DNA of 64,000 nucleotides, taken from assembly GCF_002165625.1 (NCBI RefSeq), contig NZ_NGNS01000020.1, forward strand, positions 26,697 through 90,696, in the 5' to 3' direction. The notes below the pieces were generated by a model. It was not told the DNA's origin and did no database searches. It saw only the letters and a list, made by a program, of their open reading frames with translations. The stretch is from Neiella marina (lineage in GTDB: Bacteria; Pseudomonadota; Gammaproteobacteria; Enterobacterales; Neiellaceae). The position numbers were made by a program, and so were the translations under genes. This document shows, one piece after another, positions 31,099-41,188 of this stretch (position 1 is its first letter; each line of letters starts with the position of its first letter).

Positions 31099-32115
31099 AT
31101 GGACGTATTAGTCACTGGTGGCGCCGGTTACATTGGCAGCCACACATTGATCGCGTTGCTTGAAGCGGGTCACCGGCCAATTGTGGTCGACAACCTATGT
31201 AACTCCAGTGCCGAGTCTTTGCATCGAGTGAAGCAAATTTCGGGGTGTGACGCGATCCCTTTCCATCAAATTGATATTCGTGATCGAGCGGCGCTTGATG
31301 CTGTTTTTGCACAATATGAAATCGAATCGGTGATTCACTTCGCTGGCCTTAAGGCTGTGGGTGAGTCAACTCAGATTCCGTTGGACTATTATCAGAACAA
31401 TGTTGCTGGCACGTTGACACTGTGCCAAGCGATGCAACATGCTGGCGTTAAACGCTTGGTATTTAGCTCCTCAGCAACCGTTTATGGCGATCCCGCCTCG
31501 GTACCTATTTTGGAAAGCTTCCCAACCTCAGCGACCAATCCGTATGGTCGCTCTAAGCTGATGGTTGAGGAAATCCTATCTGACTTTGCCAAGTCTGATC
31601 CGAGTTGGGACATTGCCTTGCTGCGCTATTTCAATCCGGTTGGTGCACACAAGTCGGGCTTGATTGGCGAAGACCCTTCAGGGATCCCCAATAATCTAAC
31701 GCCATACATTACTCAAGTCGCGGTGGGTAAACTGCAGCAGTTGAGTGTTTTTGGCGGTGACTATCCGACCAAAGATGGTACTGGCGTCCGAGACTACATC
31801 CATGTCGTTGACCTCGCTGAGGGGCACGTCAAAGCTTTGGATAAGCTGAATACTTCACCGGGCCTAGTGGTTTATAACTTAGGCACCGGCAATGGTTACT
31901 CAGTGCTTGAGGTGATCGCAGCATTTTCTCAAGCCTGCGGTGTTGAAATCCCTTATCAGGTGGTTGAACGGCGCCCAGGAGACATCGCTGAATGTTACGC
32001 TGAACCATCGTTAGCAACTGCAGAGCTTGGTTGGAAAGCACAGCGCGAGTTGGCCGAAATGGCCGAAGACGCTTGGCGTTGGCAGTCAGCAAACCCAAAT
32101 GGCTATGCTAAGTAA
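31099..32115 (+). CDS. galE: UDP-glucose 4-epimerase
   Basis: This 338-residue extended SDR enzyme interconverts UDP-glucose and UDP-galactose. The NAD-binding motif is [12 protein letters not shown], the catalytic Ser/Thr region [10 protein letters not shown] and the YxxxK pair is in [25 protein letters not shown] is typical of GalE. It starts 16 bp after galU. Confidence 0.94.
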   Translation: MDVLVTGGAGYIGSHTLIALLEAGHRPIVVDNLCNSSAESLHRVKQISGCDAIPFHQIDIRDRAALDAVFAQYEIESVIHFAGLKAVGESTQIPLDYYQNNVAGTLTLCQAMQHAGVKRLVFSSSATVYGDPASVPILESFPTSATNPYGRSKLMVEEILSDFAKSDPSWDIALLRYFNPVGAHKSGLIGEDPSGIPNNLTPYITQVAVGKLQQLSVFGGDYPTKDGTGVRDYIHVVDLAEGHVKALDKLNTSPGLVVYNLGTGNGYSVLEVIAAFSQACGVEIPYQVVERRPGDIAECYAEPSLATAELGWKAQRELAEMAEDAWRWQSANPNGYAK

Positions 32116-32167
32116 GTTGTTAAAGGCTAAATAGATTTATAGAAAATTAATAAGTGAGCAATAAATT

Positions 32168-33505
32168 ATGAAAGTCACCGTTTTTGGAATTGGTTATGTG
32201 GGCTTAGTGCAAGCTGCTGTGATGGCTGACTTTGGCCATGAAGTAATGTGTGTCGATGTTGACCAAAGCAAAGTCGACAACCTCAAAAAAGGCATTATTC
32301 CCATTTATGAGCCAGGCTTGACCCCTCTTGTTGAAACCAATTACAAAGAAGGTCGGCTGCATTTCACCACCAATGCCAAAGAAGGTGTTGAATTCGGCGA
32401 GCTGCAATTCATTGCTGTGGGGACGCCACCTGATGAAGATGGCTCTGCTGACTTAAAGTATGTATTGGCAGTTGCTCGTACCATTGCTGAACACATGAAT
32501 GGTTATAAAGTGGTGCTGGACAAGAGTACGGTACCGGTTGGTACTGCTGACAAAGTTAACGCCGCGATTGCTGAAGTGCTTGAACAACGCGGCGTGGACT
32601 ACGACTATGCAGTCGTTTCTAACCCAGAATTCTTAAAAGAAGGGGCTGCAGTTAATGACTGCATGCGACCTGATCGCATCGTGATTGGCACCGATGATGA
32701 CACTGCTCGTCAACTGATTCGCGAATTGTATGCGCCGTTTAACCGTAATCATGACCGCATGATTTTCATGGATGTTCATTCTGCTGAATTGACCAAGTAT
32801 GCCGCAAACTGCATGCTGGCGACCAAAATTAGCTTCATGAATGAAATGTCTAACCTCGCTGAGCGCTTGGGGGCAGATATTGAGAAAGTTCGTCAAGGCA
32901 TCGGTTCTGACCCTCGTATTGGCTATCACTTCATTTATCCGGGCTGTGGTTACGGTGGCTCCTGTTTCCCGAAAGATGTTCAAGCTTTGGTTCGTACAGC
33001 CGACTCGATTGGCTATGAATCGACCTTGCTGAAAGCGGTAGAGCAGGTCAACTATGCTCAGAAAGAAGTATTGTTCAAACGTTTGAACGAATACTACAAG
33101 GGCGACTTGGCGGGCAAAACTGTGGCGATTTGGGGATTGTCTTTCAAACCCAACACAGACGATATGCGTGAGGCATCAAGTCGAGTGTTGATGGAGTCGC
33201 TGTGGCAAGCTGGTGCCAAAGTACGTGCATTTGACCCTGAAGCAATGGAAGAAGTACAGCGCATTTATGGTACTCGCGAGGACCTCGAGCTGGTTGGTAC
33301 GAAAGATGCCGCTCTGAAAGGCGCCGACTGCTTGGTGATTTGTACTGAATGGAAAGTATTCCGTGCTGCTAATTTCGATGACATTAAAGAACAGCTGGTC
33401 GATCCGGTGATTTTTGATGGCCGAAACCTTTACGAGCCTGAGCAAGTTAAGCGCTATGGTTTGGCTTACTATGCGATGGGTCGCGGAGATAGTATCACCG
33501 CTTAA
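32168..33505 (+). CDS. ugd: UDP-glucose 6-dehydrogenase
   Basis: This 445-residue enzyme oxidises UDP-glucose twice with NAD+ to UDP-glucuronate. The N-terminal Rossmann motif is [12 protein letters not shown], the catalytic Cys is C266 in [11 protein letters not shown], and the C-terminal domain has [15 protein letters not shown]. It lies between galE and the next epimerase gene, whose substrate it makes. Confidence 0.95.
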   Translation: MKVTVFGIGYVGLVQAAVMADFGHEVMCVDVDQSKVDNLKKGIIPIYEPGLTPLVETNYKEGRLHFTTNAKEGVEFGELQFIAVGTPPDEDGSADLKYVLAVARTIAEHMNGYKVVLDKSTVPVGTADKVNAAIAEVLEQRGVDYDYAVVSNPEFLKEGAAVNDCMRPDRIVIGTDDDTARQLIRELYAPFNRNHDRMIFMDVHSAELTKYAANCMLATKISFMNEMSNLAERLGADIEKVRQGIGSDPRIGYHFIYPGCGYGGSCFPKDVQALVRTADSIGYESTLLKAVEQVNYAQKEVLFKRLNEYYKGDLAGKTVAIWGLSFKPNTDDMREASSRVLMESLWQAGAKVRAFDPEAMEEVQRIYGTREDLELVGTKDAALKGADCLVICTEWKVFRAANFDDIKEQLVDPVIFDGRNLYEPEQVKRYGLAYYAMGRGDSITA

Positions 33506-33519
33506 AGGCAGTTGATTCA

Positions 33520-34518
33520 ATGAAAGTATTGGTCACCGGTGCAGCCGGATTTATAGGGTTTTACGTAAGCCAACGTTTGATTGCCGATGGCTATCAAGTG
33601 GTTGGGTTAGACAACAACAACTCCTATTACGATGTCGGTTTAAAGCATGCCCGGCTAGCACAACTAGAGGCTCTTTCTGGCTTCGAATTCGTCGAGCTTG
33701 ACTTGGCTGATCGAGCCTCGATGGAGCAGCTATTTGCTAAACATCAATTCCAGCGAGTGATACACCTTGCCGCCCAAGCGGGGGTGCGCCACTCGCTCAA
33801 TGCACCGTTTGACTACGTCGACTCAAATTTAACTGGCATGATGACGATCCTCGAAGGTTGTCGTCATCATGGTGTAGAGCACTTGGTATACGCATCTTCG
33901 AGTTCCGTTTACGGCATGAATGAAACCATGCCGTTTTCGACTTCAGATAATGTTGACCATCCAGTATCGCTCTACGCCGCCAGCAAGAAAGCCAATGAGT
34001 TGATGGCCCATAGTTATTCCCACTTATACGGCTTGCCGACCACTGGATTGCGGTTTTTCACTGTGTATGGCCCATGGGGCCGTCCTGACATGGCTTATTT
34101 TTTGTTTACCAAAGCGATGTTGGCTGGAGATCCGATCAAGGTGTTTAACTTTGGCAAGATGCGCCGCGATTTCACTTATATTGACGATATTGTCGAGGGT
34201 GTGGTTCGAGTGATGGATAAACTGCCTGAGCCCAATCCAAACTGGAGCAGTGCGGATCCGTCAAGTAGTAAAGCGCCATACAAGATCTACAATATTGGCA
34301 ACAACAACCCGGTGGAATTGGGCTATTTTATTGAAACCCTAGAGCGTTGCTTGGGCATCGAGGCCAACAAGCTAATGATGCCAATGCAACCAGGCGACGT
34401 GGTTGCTACCGCGGCAGATATTGACGACCTTGTCGAAGATGTTGGCTTTTCTCCGGCAACGTCGATTGAACAAGGGTTAGAATCTTTTGTTCGTTGGTAC
34501 AAGAGCTACTACCGATAA
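33520..34518 (+). CDS. UDP-glucuronate 4-epimerase (NAD-dependent SDR epimerase)
   Basis: This 332-residue extended SDR protein has TGAAGFIGFYVSQRL at the N-terminus, SSSSVYGMN and YAASKKANE (catalytic Tyr and Lys), and the GlcA-epimerase type segment RFFTVYGPWGRPDMA. It most likely converts UDP-glucuronate to UDP-galacturonate for capsule or LPS. The gene starts 14 bp after ugd, whose product is the expected substrate. No glycosyltransferase or export gene is adjacent. Confidence 0.87.
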   Translation: MKVLVTGAAGFIGFYVSQRLIADGYQVVGLDNNNSYYDVGLKHARLAQLEALSGFEFVELDLADRASMEQLFAKHQFQRVIHLAAQAGVRHSLNAPFDYVDSNLTGMMTILEGCRHHGVEHLVYASSSSVYGMNETMPFSTSDNVDHPVSLYAASKKANELMAHSYSHLYGLPTTGLRFFTVYGPWGRPDMAYFLFTKAMLAGDPIKVFNFGKMRRDFTYIDDIVEGVVRVMDKLPEPNPNWSSADPSSSKAPYKIYNIGNNNPVELGYFIETLERCLGIEANKLMMPMQPGDVVATAADIDDLVEDVGFSPATSIEQGLESFVRWYKSYYR

Positions 34519-34524
34519 TGATGG

Positions 34525-34552
34525 CCGTCAGTTTCTAGCTTGACTGACGGTT
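34525..34552 (+). terminator. Hairpin after the sugar-nucleotide operon
   Basis: CCGTCAG (34525-34531) and CTGACGG (34544-34550) form a perfect 7-bp stem, 7 bases after the stop codon. Only two T follow, so termination is uncertain; it may stabilise the mRNA end. Confidence 0.35.
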
Positions 34553-34715
34553 ACCTCACTCCAATCAAACTGCATTTTGTTACTCCCCCCAAAGTCAGCT
34601 GATCCGCTGTTGCTTTAAAAAGTTTTTAGTTCACAAACCCGCGCTAATTTAATTGTTTTATTTTTGCATACTGTTAACAATATGCTGATTTTGTTAAGTG
34701 AACAGCGAGTAAACA

Positions 34716-36110
34716 ATGGATGATTCTTCGCACCAATTGAAGTGGACCGAAAAGCTTGGCTACGGCCTTGGAGACTCGGCGTTCAACTTTGTTTGGATGA
34801 CCTTTATTTATTTTCAGGTTTATTTTTACACCGATGTATTTGGCTTATCCGCTGCCGCAGTCGGTTCTTTGCTGCTACTGACTCGTATTTGGGATACCGT
34901 CAATGATCCGGTGATGGGGGCGATTGCCGATCGAACTGAAACTCGGTGGGGAAAGTTTCGTCCTTATTTGCTGTTTGGCGCTGTACCGCTGGGGATCACC
35001 GCGACGCTTGCATTGAGCACGCCTGAGTTATCTGATTCCGGTAAGTTATTTTATGCCTATGTGACTTACTTTGCCGTAGGGATGCTGTTTACTGCAATGA
35101 ACATTCCATATGCATCGATGATGAGTGCAATGACTAACGATCCCAAAGAGCGCGCATCTTTAGCGACATGGCGATTTGCTGGGGCATTTGTCACGGGCAT
35201 CATTGTGCTACATTTCACCATGGATCTGGTCGCTTGGTTAGGTGATGGTGATGATGCCCTTGGTTTTCAGCGCACCATGGCTTTTTATGCCGTCATTTTG
35301 GTGTGCTTGATGTTTATCACCGTGGCACTGACCAAAGAGCGCATCCGGCCTCAAACAGCAAGTCACAGTCACTTTGTTAGCGATCTAAGTGGCATTGTCC
35401 GTTCTCGTCCGTTCATTATCTTATTTGCCGTTGCCATGTTTTCGCTTGGCTATATTGCTATTCGCAATGCCATTACCATGCATTACTTCAAATATGTACT
35501 GTTTGATGAAGCAGGGGCTAAGTGGTTTCTCGTCGGTGGCGCCATTTTTTGTTTAATTGGCGCCTTGCTGACTCCGTGGCTGATCCGTTGGTTTGATAAG
35601 AAGCACGTCTACATCGCTATCACCGTGGCGAATGCGCTGCTAATGGCGCTCATTTACTTTTGTGGCGAAGACGATTTGGTTTGGATCTATGGTATTCACT
35701 TCGTCAGTCAACTGCTATCTGGTCCGCCTGCACCGATCATTTTTGCCATGTATGCTGATTTGGTCGACTATCAGGAGCACAAGACCGGTATTCGCAGTTC
35801 GGGCTTGATATTTGCTGGCGCATCCTTCTCACAAAAGATGGGTTGGGCTATCGGTGGCGCGGCGACAGGCTTTTTGTTAGCAGCATTTGGCTTTGAAGCC
35901 AATGTTCAACAGGCCGAATCGACTCGTCATGGCATACTGCTGATGTTTACCATCATTCCATCAGCTCTGGCGATCTTGGCAGCCTATGCGATGAGCCGCT
36001 ACTCGTTGACCGAGCAGCGAGTCTCGCAAATTCAGACCGAACTTAGTAATGGACCAAGCTCAGCCGAACAATCAGCTATTCCTGCCAGTAGCGCTCCGAC
36101 AGCACGTTAA
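34716..36110 (+). CDS. GPH-family (glycoside-pentoside-hexuronide) sugar:cation symporter
   Basis: This 464-residue inner-membrane protein has about 12 hydrophobic segments. The GPH signature region after TM2, [20 protein letters not shown] followed by [10 protein letters not shown], is clear. It would import a sugar or oligosaccharide with Na+ or H+; the substrate cannot be read from sequence. No glycosidase gene lies beside it. Its 3' end overlaps the 3' end of the convergent receptor gene by 35 bp. Confidence 0.88.
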   Translation: MDDSSHQLKWTEKLGYGLGDSAFNFVWMTFIYFQVYFYTDVFGLSAAAVGSLLLLTRIWDTVNDPVMGAIADRTETRWGKFRPYLLFGAVPLGITATLALSTPELSDSGKLFYAYVTYFAVGMLFTAMNIPYASMMSAMTNDPKERASLATWRFAGAFVTGIIVLHFTMDLVAWLGDGDDALGFQRTMAFYAVILVCLMFITVALTKERIRPQTASHSHFVSDLSGIVRSRPFIILFAVAMFSLGYIAIRNAITMHYFKYVLFDEAGAKWFLVGGAIFCLIGALLTPWLIRWFDKKHVYIAITVANALLMALIYFCGEDDLVWIYGIHFVSQLLSGPPAPIIFAMYADLVDYQEHKTGIRSSGLIFAGASFSQKMGWAIGGAATGFLLAAFGFEANVQQAESTRHGILLMFTIIPSALAILAAYAMSRYSLTEQRVSQIQTELSNGPSSAEQSAIPASSAPTAR

Positions 36111-37647
36111 GTTCATTGGCCATCGTCGACACCTGGCCACAGGCATCGGTTGAGTCGGTGGCTTGTTGACGAATCTGATCGGCAAGATTTTTCAGCGCAA
36201 TGATGTTGCCGCTAATTTCCTCTGAGACGTGGCTTTGTTGTTCAACGGCAGAGGCGATTTGTAGGTTCATGTCATTGATGGATGATACCGAGCGGGTTGC
36301 CTGCTCGATGTTCTCCTCCGCGTCATGGACAGACGTAACGCTTTTGACGGCGCTACTGGCAGCATTTTCCATTGCCGAAACGGCGTTTTTGGCTTGCCCC
36401 TGAAGTTTTTCAACCATGGTCATAATTTCTTCGGTTGACTCGTGAGTGCGAGTTGCCAAGGTTCTCACTTCGTCAGCTACCACTGCAAAGCCGCGGCCTT
36501 GTTCGCCTGCTCGAGCGGCCTCAATGGCAGCATTGAGGGCCAGCAAGTTGGTTTGTTCAGCAATCGAGCGAATGACATCAACAACGCTACCGATTTGGTC
36601 ACTCTCGGATGCCAACCGGTTAATCACATCGGAAGCCTTTTCGACCTCAGAGGATAATTGATTAATCGCTTCTAGCGTTTCGGCAACACTATCTTTACCT
36701 GAGGCCATTTCATCGTTGGCCACTTTGGCATGCTCCGAGGTTTGCAGGGCACTAGTGGCTACTTGCTGAATACTAACCGACATTTCTTCAACAGCAGTGG
36801 CAACCATGTCTGATTGTTGATACTGCTTTTCGATTTCAGTCAGCGAGCCATCCATATTAGTTTTCAGCACGCCCGAGGCAGAAACCAAATGGTTAGAGTA
36901 ATCATTGATACGACCTGCCATTGCTCGTTGTTGAGAGCGAAGCATCTTTAAGCAGGCGCGAAGCTGGCCCACTTCATCTTGACGGCCGGTATACACCTCG
37001 CGAGCGACGGCATCATCCATTTCTTGTTTGAGCTCTTTACTCATCTCAGCAATTGGTTGAAATTGCCACATGCAAGCACAGCAGACGTACAAAGTTGCAA
37101 TGATTGCCGCGGTTGGCCAAGCCCATGAAGCCGATAGTGATAAGCCGATAGCAAACAGCAGCACTAAGCCGAGCATGCCATGGATCGCCATTTTCTGTTG
37201 AATTTGCAAGCCCCGCAGTGATGCTGCAGCCTTTTCGGGTTGAGCTAGCAACTTCTTGTAAAGCTTTTCTGCTCGCGCTACTTCTTGGCTTTCTGGTTTG
37301 ACTCGAACCGATTGATATTCCTTGATTCGGCCATTTTCTTTGATCGGCGTGGCATATGCGTGAACCCAGTAGTGATCGCCATTTTTACAGCGGTTTTTCA
37401 CCAGCCCCATCCATGAATGCCCCTGCTTTAGGCGAGCCCACATTTCCTTGAACGCCGCCGGAGGCATGTCAGGGTGGCGGATCATATTGTGCGGGTTGCC
37501 CAATAACTCATCACTTTCAAAGCCAGAAATGCGAACAAAATCTGAGTTGATGTAAGTAATGTGGCTACTTGGGTCAGTCGTTGAGAGGATGTTGGTGTCC
37601 TGACTATATGTAACTTCTTTTTGAGTTACAGGTAAATTGGTGCGCAT
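36076..37647 (-). CDS. Aer-like PAS-containing methyl-accepting chemotaxis protein
   Basis: This 523-residue receptor has an N-terminal PAS domain (about 15-110) with [20 protein letters not shown] and KNGDHYWV, very close to E. coli Aer. A hydrophobic anchor (about 155-200), a HAMP-like linker and a cytoplasmic signalling domain with the hallmark [20 protein letters not shown] follow. Aer senses redox state through FAD in the PAS domain, so this is probably an aerotaxis or energy-taxis receptor. I prefer the ATG at 37647 ([11 protein letters not shown]) over 37683 because AGGA precedes it and it matches the Aer N-terminus. Confidence 0.88.
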   Translation of the reverse strand: MRTNLPVTQKEVTYSQDTNILSTTDPSSHITYINSDFVRISGFESDELLGNPHNMIRHPDMPPAAFKEMWARLKQGHSWMGLVKNRCKNGDHYWVHAYATPIKENGRIKEYQSVRVKPESQEVARAEKLYKKLLAQPEKAAASLRGLQIQQKMAIHGMLGLVLLFAIGLSLSASWAWPTAAIIATLYVCCACMWQFQPIAEMSKELKQEMDDAVAREVYTGRQDEVGQLRACLKMLRSQQRAMAGRINDYSNHLVSASGVLKTNMDGSLTEIEKQYQQSDMVATAVEEMSVSIQQVATSALQTSEHAKVANDEMASGKDSVAETLEAINQLSSEVEKASDVINRLASESDQIGSVVDVIRSIAEQTNLLALNAAIEAARAGEQGRGFAVVADEVRTLATRTHESTEEIMTMVEKLQGQAKNAVSAMENAASSAVKSVTSVHDAEENIEQATRSVSSINDMNLQIASAVEQQSHVSEEISGNIIALKNLADQIRQQATDSTDACGQVSTMANELNVLSERYWQE

Positions 37648-37906
37648 GGAATAGGTTCCTACATCGTAATGACCTTCATCCATGAACAGGCACTACTGGT
37701 AAAACAAAGAGTCGCAACACGCGATACGAAACAGTAAGTTGCCGTATCGTTAATCAGGGCTAAATGAAAACGTGGGTTGCCAACTCGTTACAACAGCGAT
37801 CTATTTTGTTGAAAAACGGAAGACTAGCGTAACCCACTGTCGTTGCTATTTGATGACAGTCATATCGACTGCAATTAGCACTTCTTTAGAGGTAATTTAT
37901 TGGAGT

Positions 37907-37950
37907 AGGGAACCCGCTTCAACCATTCATTTGTGAATAAATTGAAACGG
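37907..37950 (-). terminator. Possible terminator after the DUF885 gene
   Basis: On the minus strand CCCGTTTCAA and TTGAAGCGGG pair with one mismatch around an AT-rich inner hairpin, just past the stop codon. Only a short T stretch follows, so it is a weak call. Confidence 0.35.
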
Positions 37951-37967
37951 GCTGTTTGTTTTGAAGA

Positions 37968-39782
37968 TTAGGAAGCGAGGGTTTGCTCGATGTAATCGTC
38001 GATAATGGTCTCGAGAATGCTCAGTGGCACAGCGCCGTTTTTCAACACCGCGTCATGGAAATCACGCAGATCGAATTTGTCGCCCAATGCCGCCTTCGCT
38101 TTTTCGCGCAGCTCAAGAATTTTGATCATACCGACTTTATATGATGTTGCTTGGCCCGGCATGACGATGTAACGCTCAATCTCAGCAGTGACATCCGACT
38201 CCGCCATACCTGTATTTGCCAGCATGTAAGCAATGGCTTCTTCACGCGTCCAACGTTTGGCGTGAATACCTGTATCCACCACTAAGCGAACGGCTCGGAA
38301 TAGCTCGGCAACCAATCGGCCAACGTTGTCATAAGGGTCTTTTTGGAACCCCAACTCCCAAGCCAGTTGCTCTGAGTACAGAGCCCAGCCTTCGATATAA
38401 GCCGTGAAGGGGGCCATTTTTCGAATAAATGGCAAGCCTTCTAGCTCCATAGCGATGGCGACTTGGAAGTGGTGACCGGGTACGCCTTCATGGTAGGCCA
38501 GAGTGCGCATTCCAAACTTAGGCGTGGCCTTGATGTCATACAGGTTGGCGAAGAATCGACCGGGACGACTGCCATCCATTGACGGCGGTTGATAATAGGC
38601 ACCTGGCGCACTTTTCTCTTTGAATTCAGGAATTCGAACAACTTCCAAGCCGGCTTTAGGACGAATACGGAAGGCATCATCCAAGCCAGCATTGATTTCA
38701 TCTAAGATCACTTGGTAGTCAGCTAGGATCTGACCACGACCTTCATCCGAGTCTTGGTAATAAAACTCAGGTCGATCCGACAACTCTTCCATGGTTGCGG
38801 TGAAACCAACGCTGATATCCATGCCTTCTGCCGCCAGAATCGTCAAGATTTCTGACTGGATGCGGTCAACCTCTGACAAGCCTAACTGATGTAACTGATC
38901 GGCGGTGTAATCAGTGGTGGTGAAAAAACTCAGTGCTTGATCATAAGCGGCAAGGCCATCAGGCAAGCGCCATAAGCCATCGTCAGTATTGGACTGCGGC
39001 TTCACCTGGACGAAGTAATCAATCAGTAGCTGATAAGCGGGGTAAACGTCTTCAACAATCCGCTGCTCAGCTTGAGCAAGGAAAGCTGCTTTTTGCTCTG
39101 CTGGCATTTCCTCGATATCGTTTAGCTTGGTCTCAAACGAGTTGTACAAAATGTTTTCGTTGACCGGTGTATCAATAAAGCCGTTCATTTCAGCCAGTAC
39201 GCGGTCAATGACAAATGTTGGCGGCAGAATACCTCGCTCAGTGCGGCGCTCAAGTCCAGCGATCACTTGCTGAAACTTTGTGCCAACGGCAGATAGTCTC
39301 GATAAGTAATGCTCAGCATCGACTTCATCGTTCACCTGATGAGATGCTTGCATGAAGCTTGGGTAGCCGTTTTGTACTCCGAATAGTTGATTGACAGGGT
39401 AATCGTGATAGCGGAATTTCTCGCCCTCAAGAACGACATTAAGTAGGTAAAGCGCGATGTCGTAACTTAGCTGTTGGTCTTTGTCCAAACCGTCGTAGCT
39501 GGTTAGAGTGCCATGCAAATCATGCATTTTAGCTAGTAGTGCGTCGGTTTTTTCTGGGCTTGCATCGTCTAAGTTGGCGTTATGGCCTTTGATGCCAATA
39601 CCTTCCAAAAAACCCAGTTGTGTCAGTCCTTCTGGGCTATCAAGAGCAATCTTTAGCGCTTCACGATCGAGAAAAATACGGAATGATAGTGGCTTTTCGG
39701 CATACCACTCATGGGCAGCGAAACTACCCCCAAGTATCAATACGGCCAACAGCAGGCCGCCAATCCATTTTAACACCTTCAT
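37968..39782 (-). CDS. DUF885-family metallopeptidase-like lipoprotein/secreted protein
   Basis: This 604-residue protein has an N-terminal signal or membrane anchor (LLLAVLILGGSFAAHEWY). The conserved block has a zinc-type motif HEGVPGHHFQ (His-Glu followed by His-His), with a downstream Glu in EGWALYSEQLAWE, as expected for a gluzincin-like site. DUF885 proteins are thought to be periplasmic or secreted carboxypeptidases. It is divergent from the nif promoter region; no functional link is visible. Confidence 0.8.
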   Translation of the reverse strand: MKVLKWIGGLLLAVLILGGSFAAHEWYAEKPLSFRIFLDREALKIALDSPEGLTQLGFLEGIGIKGHNANLDDASPEKTDALLAKMHDLHGTLTSYDGLDKDQQLSYDIALYLLNVVLEGEKFRYHDYPVNQLFGVQNGYPSFMQASHQVNDEVDAEHYLSRLSAVGTKFQQVIAGLERRTERGILPPTFVIDRVLAEMNGFIDTPVNENILYNSFETKLNDIEEMPAEQKAAFLAQAEQRIVEDVYPAYQLLIDYFVQVKPQSNTDDGLWRLPDGLAAYDQALSFFTTTDYTADQLHQLGLSEVDRIQSEILTILAAEGMDISVGFTATMEELSDRPEFYYQDSDEGRGQILADYQVILDEINAGLDDAFRIRPKAGLEVVRIPEFKEKSAPGAYYQPPSMDGSRPGRFFANLYDIKATPKFGMRTLAYHEGVPGHHFQVAIAMELEGLPFIRKMAPFTAYIEGWALYSEQLAWELGFQKDPYDNVGRLVAELFRAVRLVVDTGIHAKRWTREEAIAYMLANTGMAESDVTAEIERYIVMPGQATSYKVGMIKILELREKAKAALGDKFDLRDFHDAVLKNGAVPLSILETIIDDYIEQTLAS

Positions 39783-39981
39783 TTATTTTCAATCCTGTCG
39801 GTTGTCGCCACAGCATGAAGGCGCTGATGACAGCGTCCTTGCTGGGTCATTAGAGTTGTAATGTGATGGGTTGTTTAGAGTATTTACACTTTCCCTAGCC
39901 AACCCTAACAGCGATGAAAAAAATGTAAATAATGAGTTTGCGAGCAATTGTAAGTGTTTGTGAATCGGTTCCGTGACAGAT

Positions 39982-39997
39982 TGTCACAAAGCCGACA
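39982..39997 (+). promoter_or_regulatory. NifA upstream activator sequence
   Basis: TGT (39982-39984), ten bases, ACA (39995-39997), the NifA consensus TGT-N10-ACA. It lies about 95 bases upstream of the -24 element, within the usual 80-150 base range for NifA enhancers. Confidence 0.7.
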
Positions 39998-40091
39998 AAA
40001 CTCACTTTTGATGTGATCTATGTCTCATGATTGCTGCTGGGTGAATATATATAAATCGTTAAAAAACAAAGAGGTAATAATTTTTTGTAAG

Positions 40092-40106
40092 GGCCCCATA
40101 TTTGCA
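40092..40106 (+). promoter_or_regulatory. Sigma-54 (RpoN) promoter of the nifUSVWZM operon
   Basis: GG at 40092-40093 and GC at 40104-40105 are separated by exactly 10 bases, and the -12 half reads TTTGCA. GGCCCC in the -24 half matches four or more of the conserved positions. Together with the TGT-N10-ACA site upstream this is a standard nif promoter, active under NifA and nitrogen limitation. Confidence 0.7.
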
Positions 40107-40300
40107 ACTACCTCACTGACGGTGGTCGGTACAAATTGTGTTGTCCAGACCAAGTGAAGCGATGCCAGAGCAATGATTGGATCTCCTGTGTTCTAGGTTC
40201 CCACGTTGTTCCAGTGATTGCGCTGCTCATTTGTTTGGTCGGATTTGTGAGTGCAGCTGACCACCGTTTTTTCCTCCAATCAGAATACGTGGGCCAGCTT

Positions 40301-41188
40301 ATGTGGGATTATTCAGAAAAAGTTAAAGACCATTTCTTCTCACCGCGCAATGCTAAAGCCGTCGAACAAGCCAATGCGACCGGTGATGTCGGCTCGATCA
40401 GCTGTGGCGATGCGCTTCGTTTAACGCTCAAAGTCGATCCCCAAACTGAAGTCATTGAACAAGCGGGATTTCAAACCTTTGGCTGTGGTAGCGCCATTGC
40501 TTCGTCCTCGGCTCTGACCGAAATCATAATCGGTAAGACGCTTGACCAAGCGCTAACACTAAGCAATCAAGATATTGCCGACTACCTCGACGGCTTACCG
40601 CCGGAAAAAATGCACTGTTCAGTGATGGGCATGGAAGCTCTTCACGCCGCGATTGCTGATTATCGTGGCGAAACCTTTGAAGATGACCATGAAGAAGGTG
40701 AGCTGATTTGTAAGTGCTTTGCCATTGACGATGAGCTCATTAAGCGGGTTGTCAGCCAAAACCAACTATCAACGTTAGAAGAAGTCATTCACTACACCAA
40801 AGCCGGTGGTGCCTGTGCCGCCTGTCACGAAAAGATTGAGTGGGTGCTTGAAGAGTGCGTTGCCGATTACCAAAGTGCTGGCTCGGTCGAGATTGCCGAG
40901 TCGCCTGCCTCTATCGTTGAGCGAATTCACCGAATTGAAGCGGTACTGAATGATGTCAGACCGCAGTTGCAAGCCGACGGTGGCGACGTCCAATTATCCG
41001 ATGTCGAAGATGACATGGTGTTCTTGACGTTGACTGGCGCTTGCTCCGGTTGTGGCTTATCGGGCGCGACGTTGGCAATGATTGAACAAAAGCTTAGTGA
41101 AGCGCTGGCAGAGCCAATCACGGTTTATCCGGTTGGCAGTTCGGCACTAACCAAAGCCCCTTTGAAAGTTGTTGGAGGTGACCAATGA
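40301..41188 (+). CDS. nifU: Nitrogenase Fe-S cluster scaffold protein NifU
   Basis: This 295-residue three-domain scaffold assembles Fe-S clusters for nitrogenase. The N-terminal IscU-like domain has C35, C62 and C106. The central ferredoxin-like domain has C137, C139, C172 and C175 for a permanent [2Fe-2S] cluster. The C-terminal Nfu domain has C248-x2-C251. These numbers match Azotobacter NifU, which also starts [10 protein letters not shown] therefore chose the ATG at 40301. The frame is open upstream for 55 codons with a hydrophobic stretch that is not part of known NifU. The nifS ATG overlaps the stop (ATGA). Confidence 0.96.
   Translation: MWDYSEKVKDHFFSPRNAKAVEQANATGDVGSISCGDALRLTLKVDPQTEVIEQAGFQTFGCGSAIASSSALTEIIIGKTLDQALTLSNQDIADYLDGLPPEKMHCSVMGMEALHAAIADYRGETFEDDHEEGELICKCFAIDDELIKRVVSQNQLSTLEEVIHYTKAGGACAACHEKIEWVLEECVADYQSAGSVEIAESPASIVERIHRIEAVLNDVRPQLQADGGDVQLSDVEDDMVFLTLTGACSGCGLSGATLAMIEQKLSEALAEPITVYPVGSSALTKAPLKVVGGDQ

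Larger units (their letters stand above)
39783..40300. other. Intergenic control region between DUF885 gene and nifU
   Basis: About 518 bases with no credible gene. It holds a NifA-type site (39982-39997), an overlapping perfect palindrome GTGACA-GAT-TGTCAC (39973-39987), an AT-rich segment (about 40046-40086) where a bending protein such as IHF could bind, and a sigma-54 promoter (40092-40106). A leader of about 180 nt to the nifU start follows. The nifU frame is open upstream to a TTG at 40136, but I do not consider that part of NifU. Confidence 0.6.

Noticed and set aside
39973..39987. CRP/FNR-type site upstream of nifU
   Set aside because: GTGA and TCAC are separated by 7 bases, not the 6 of CRP or the spacing of FNR sites.
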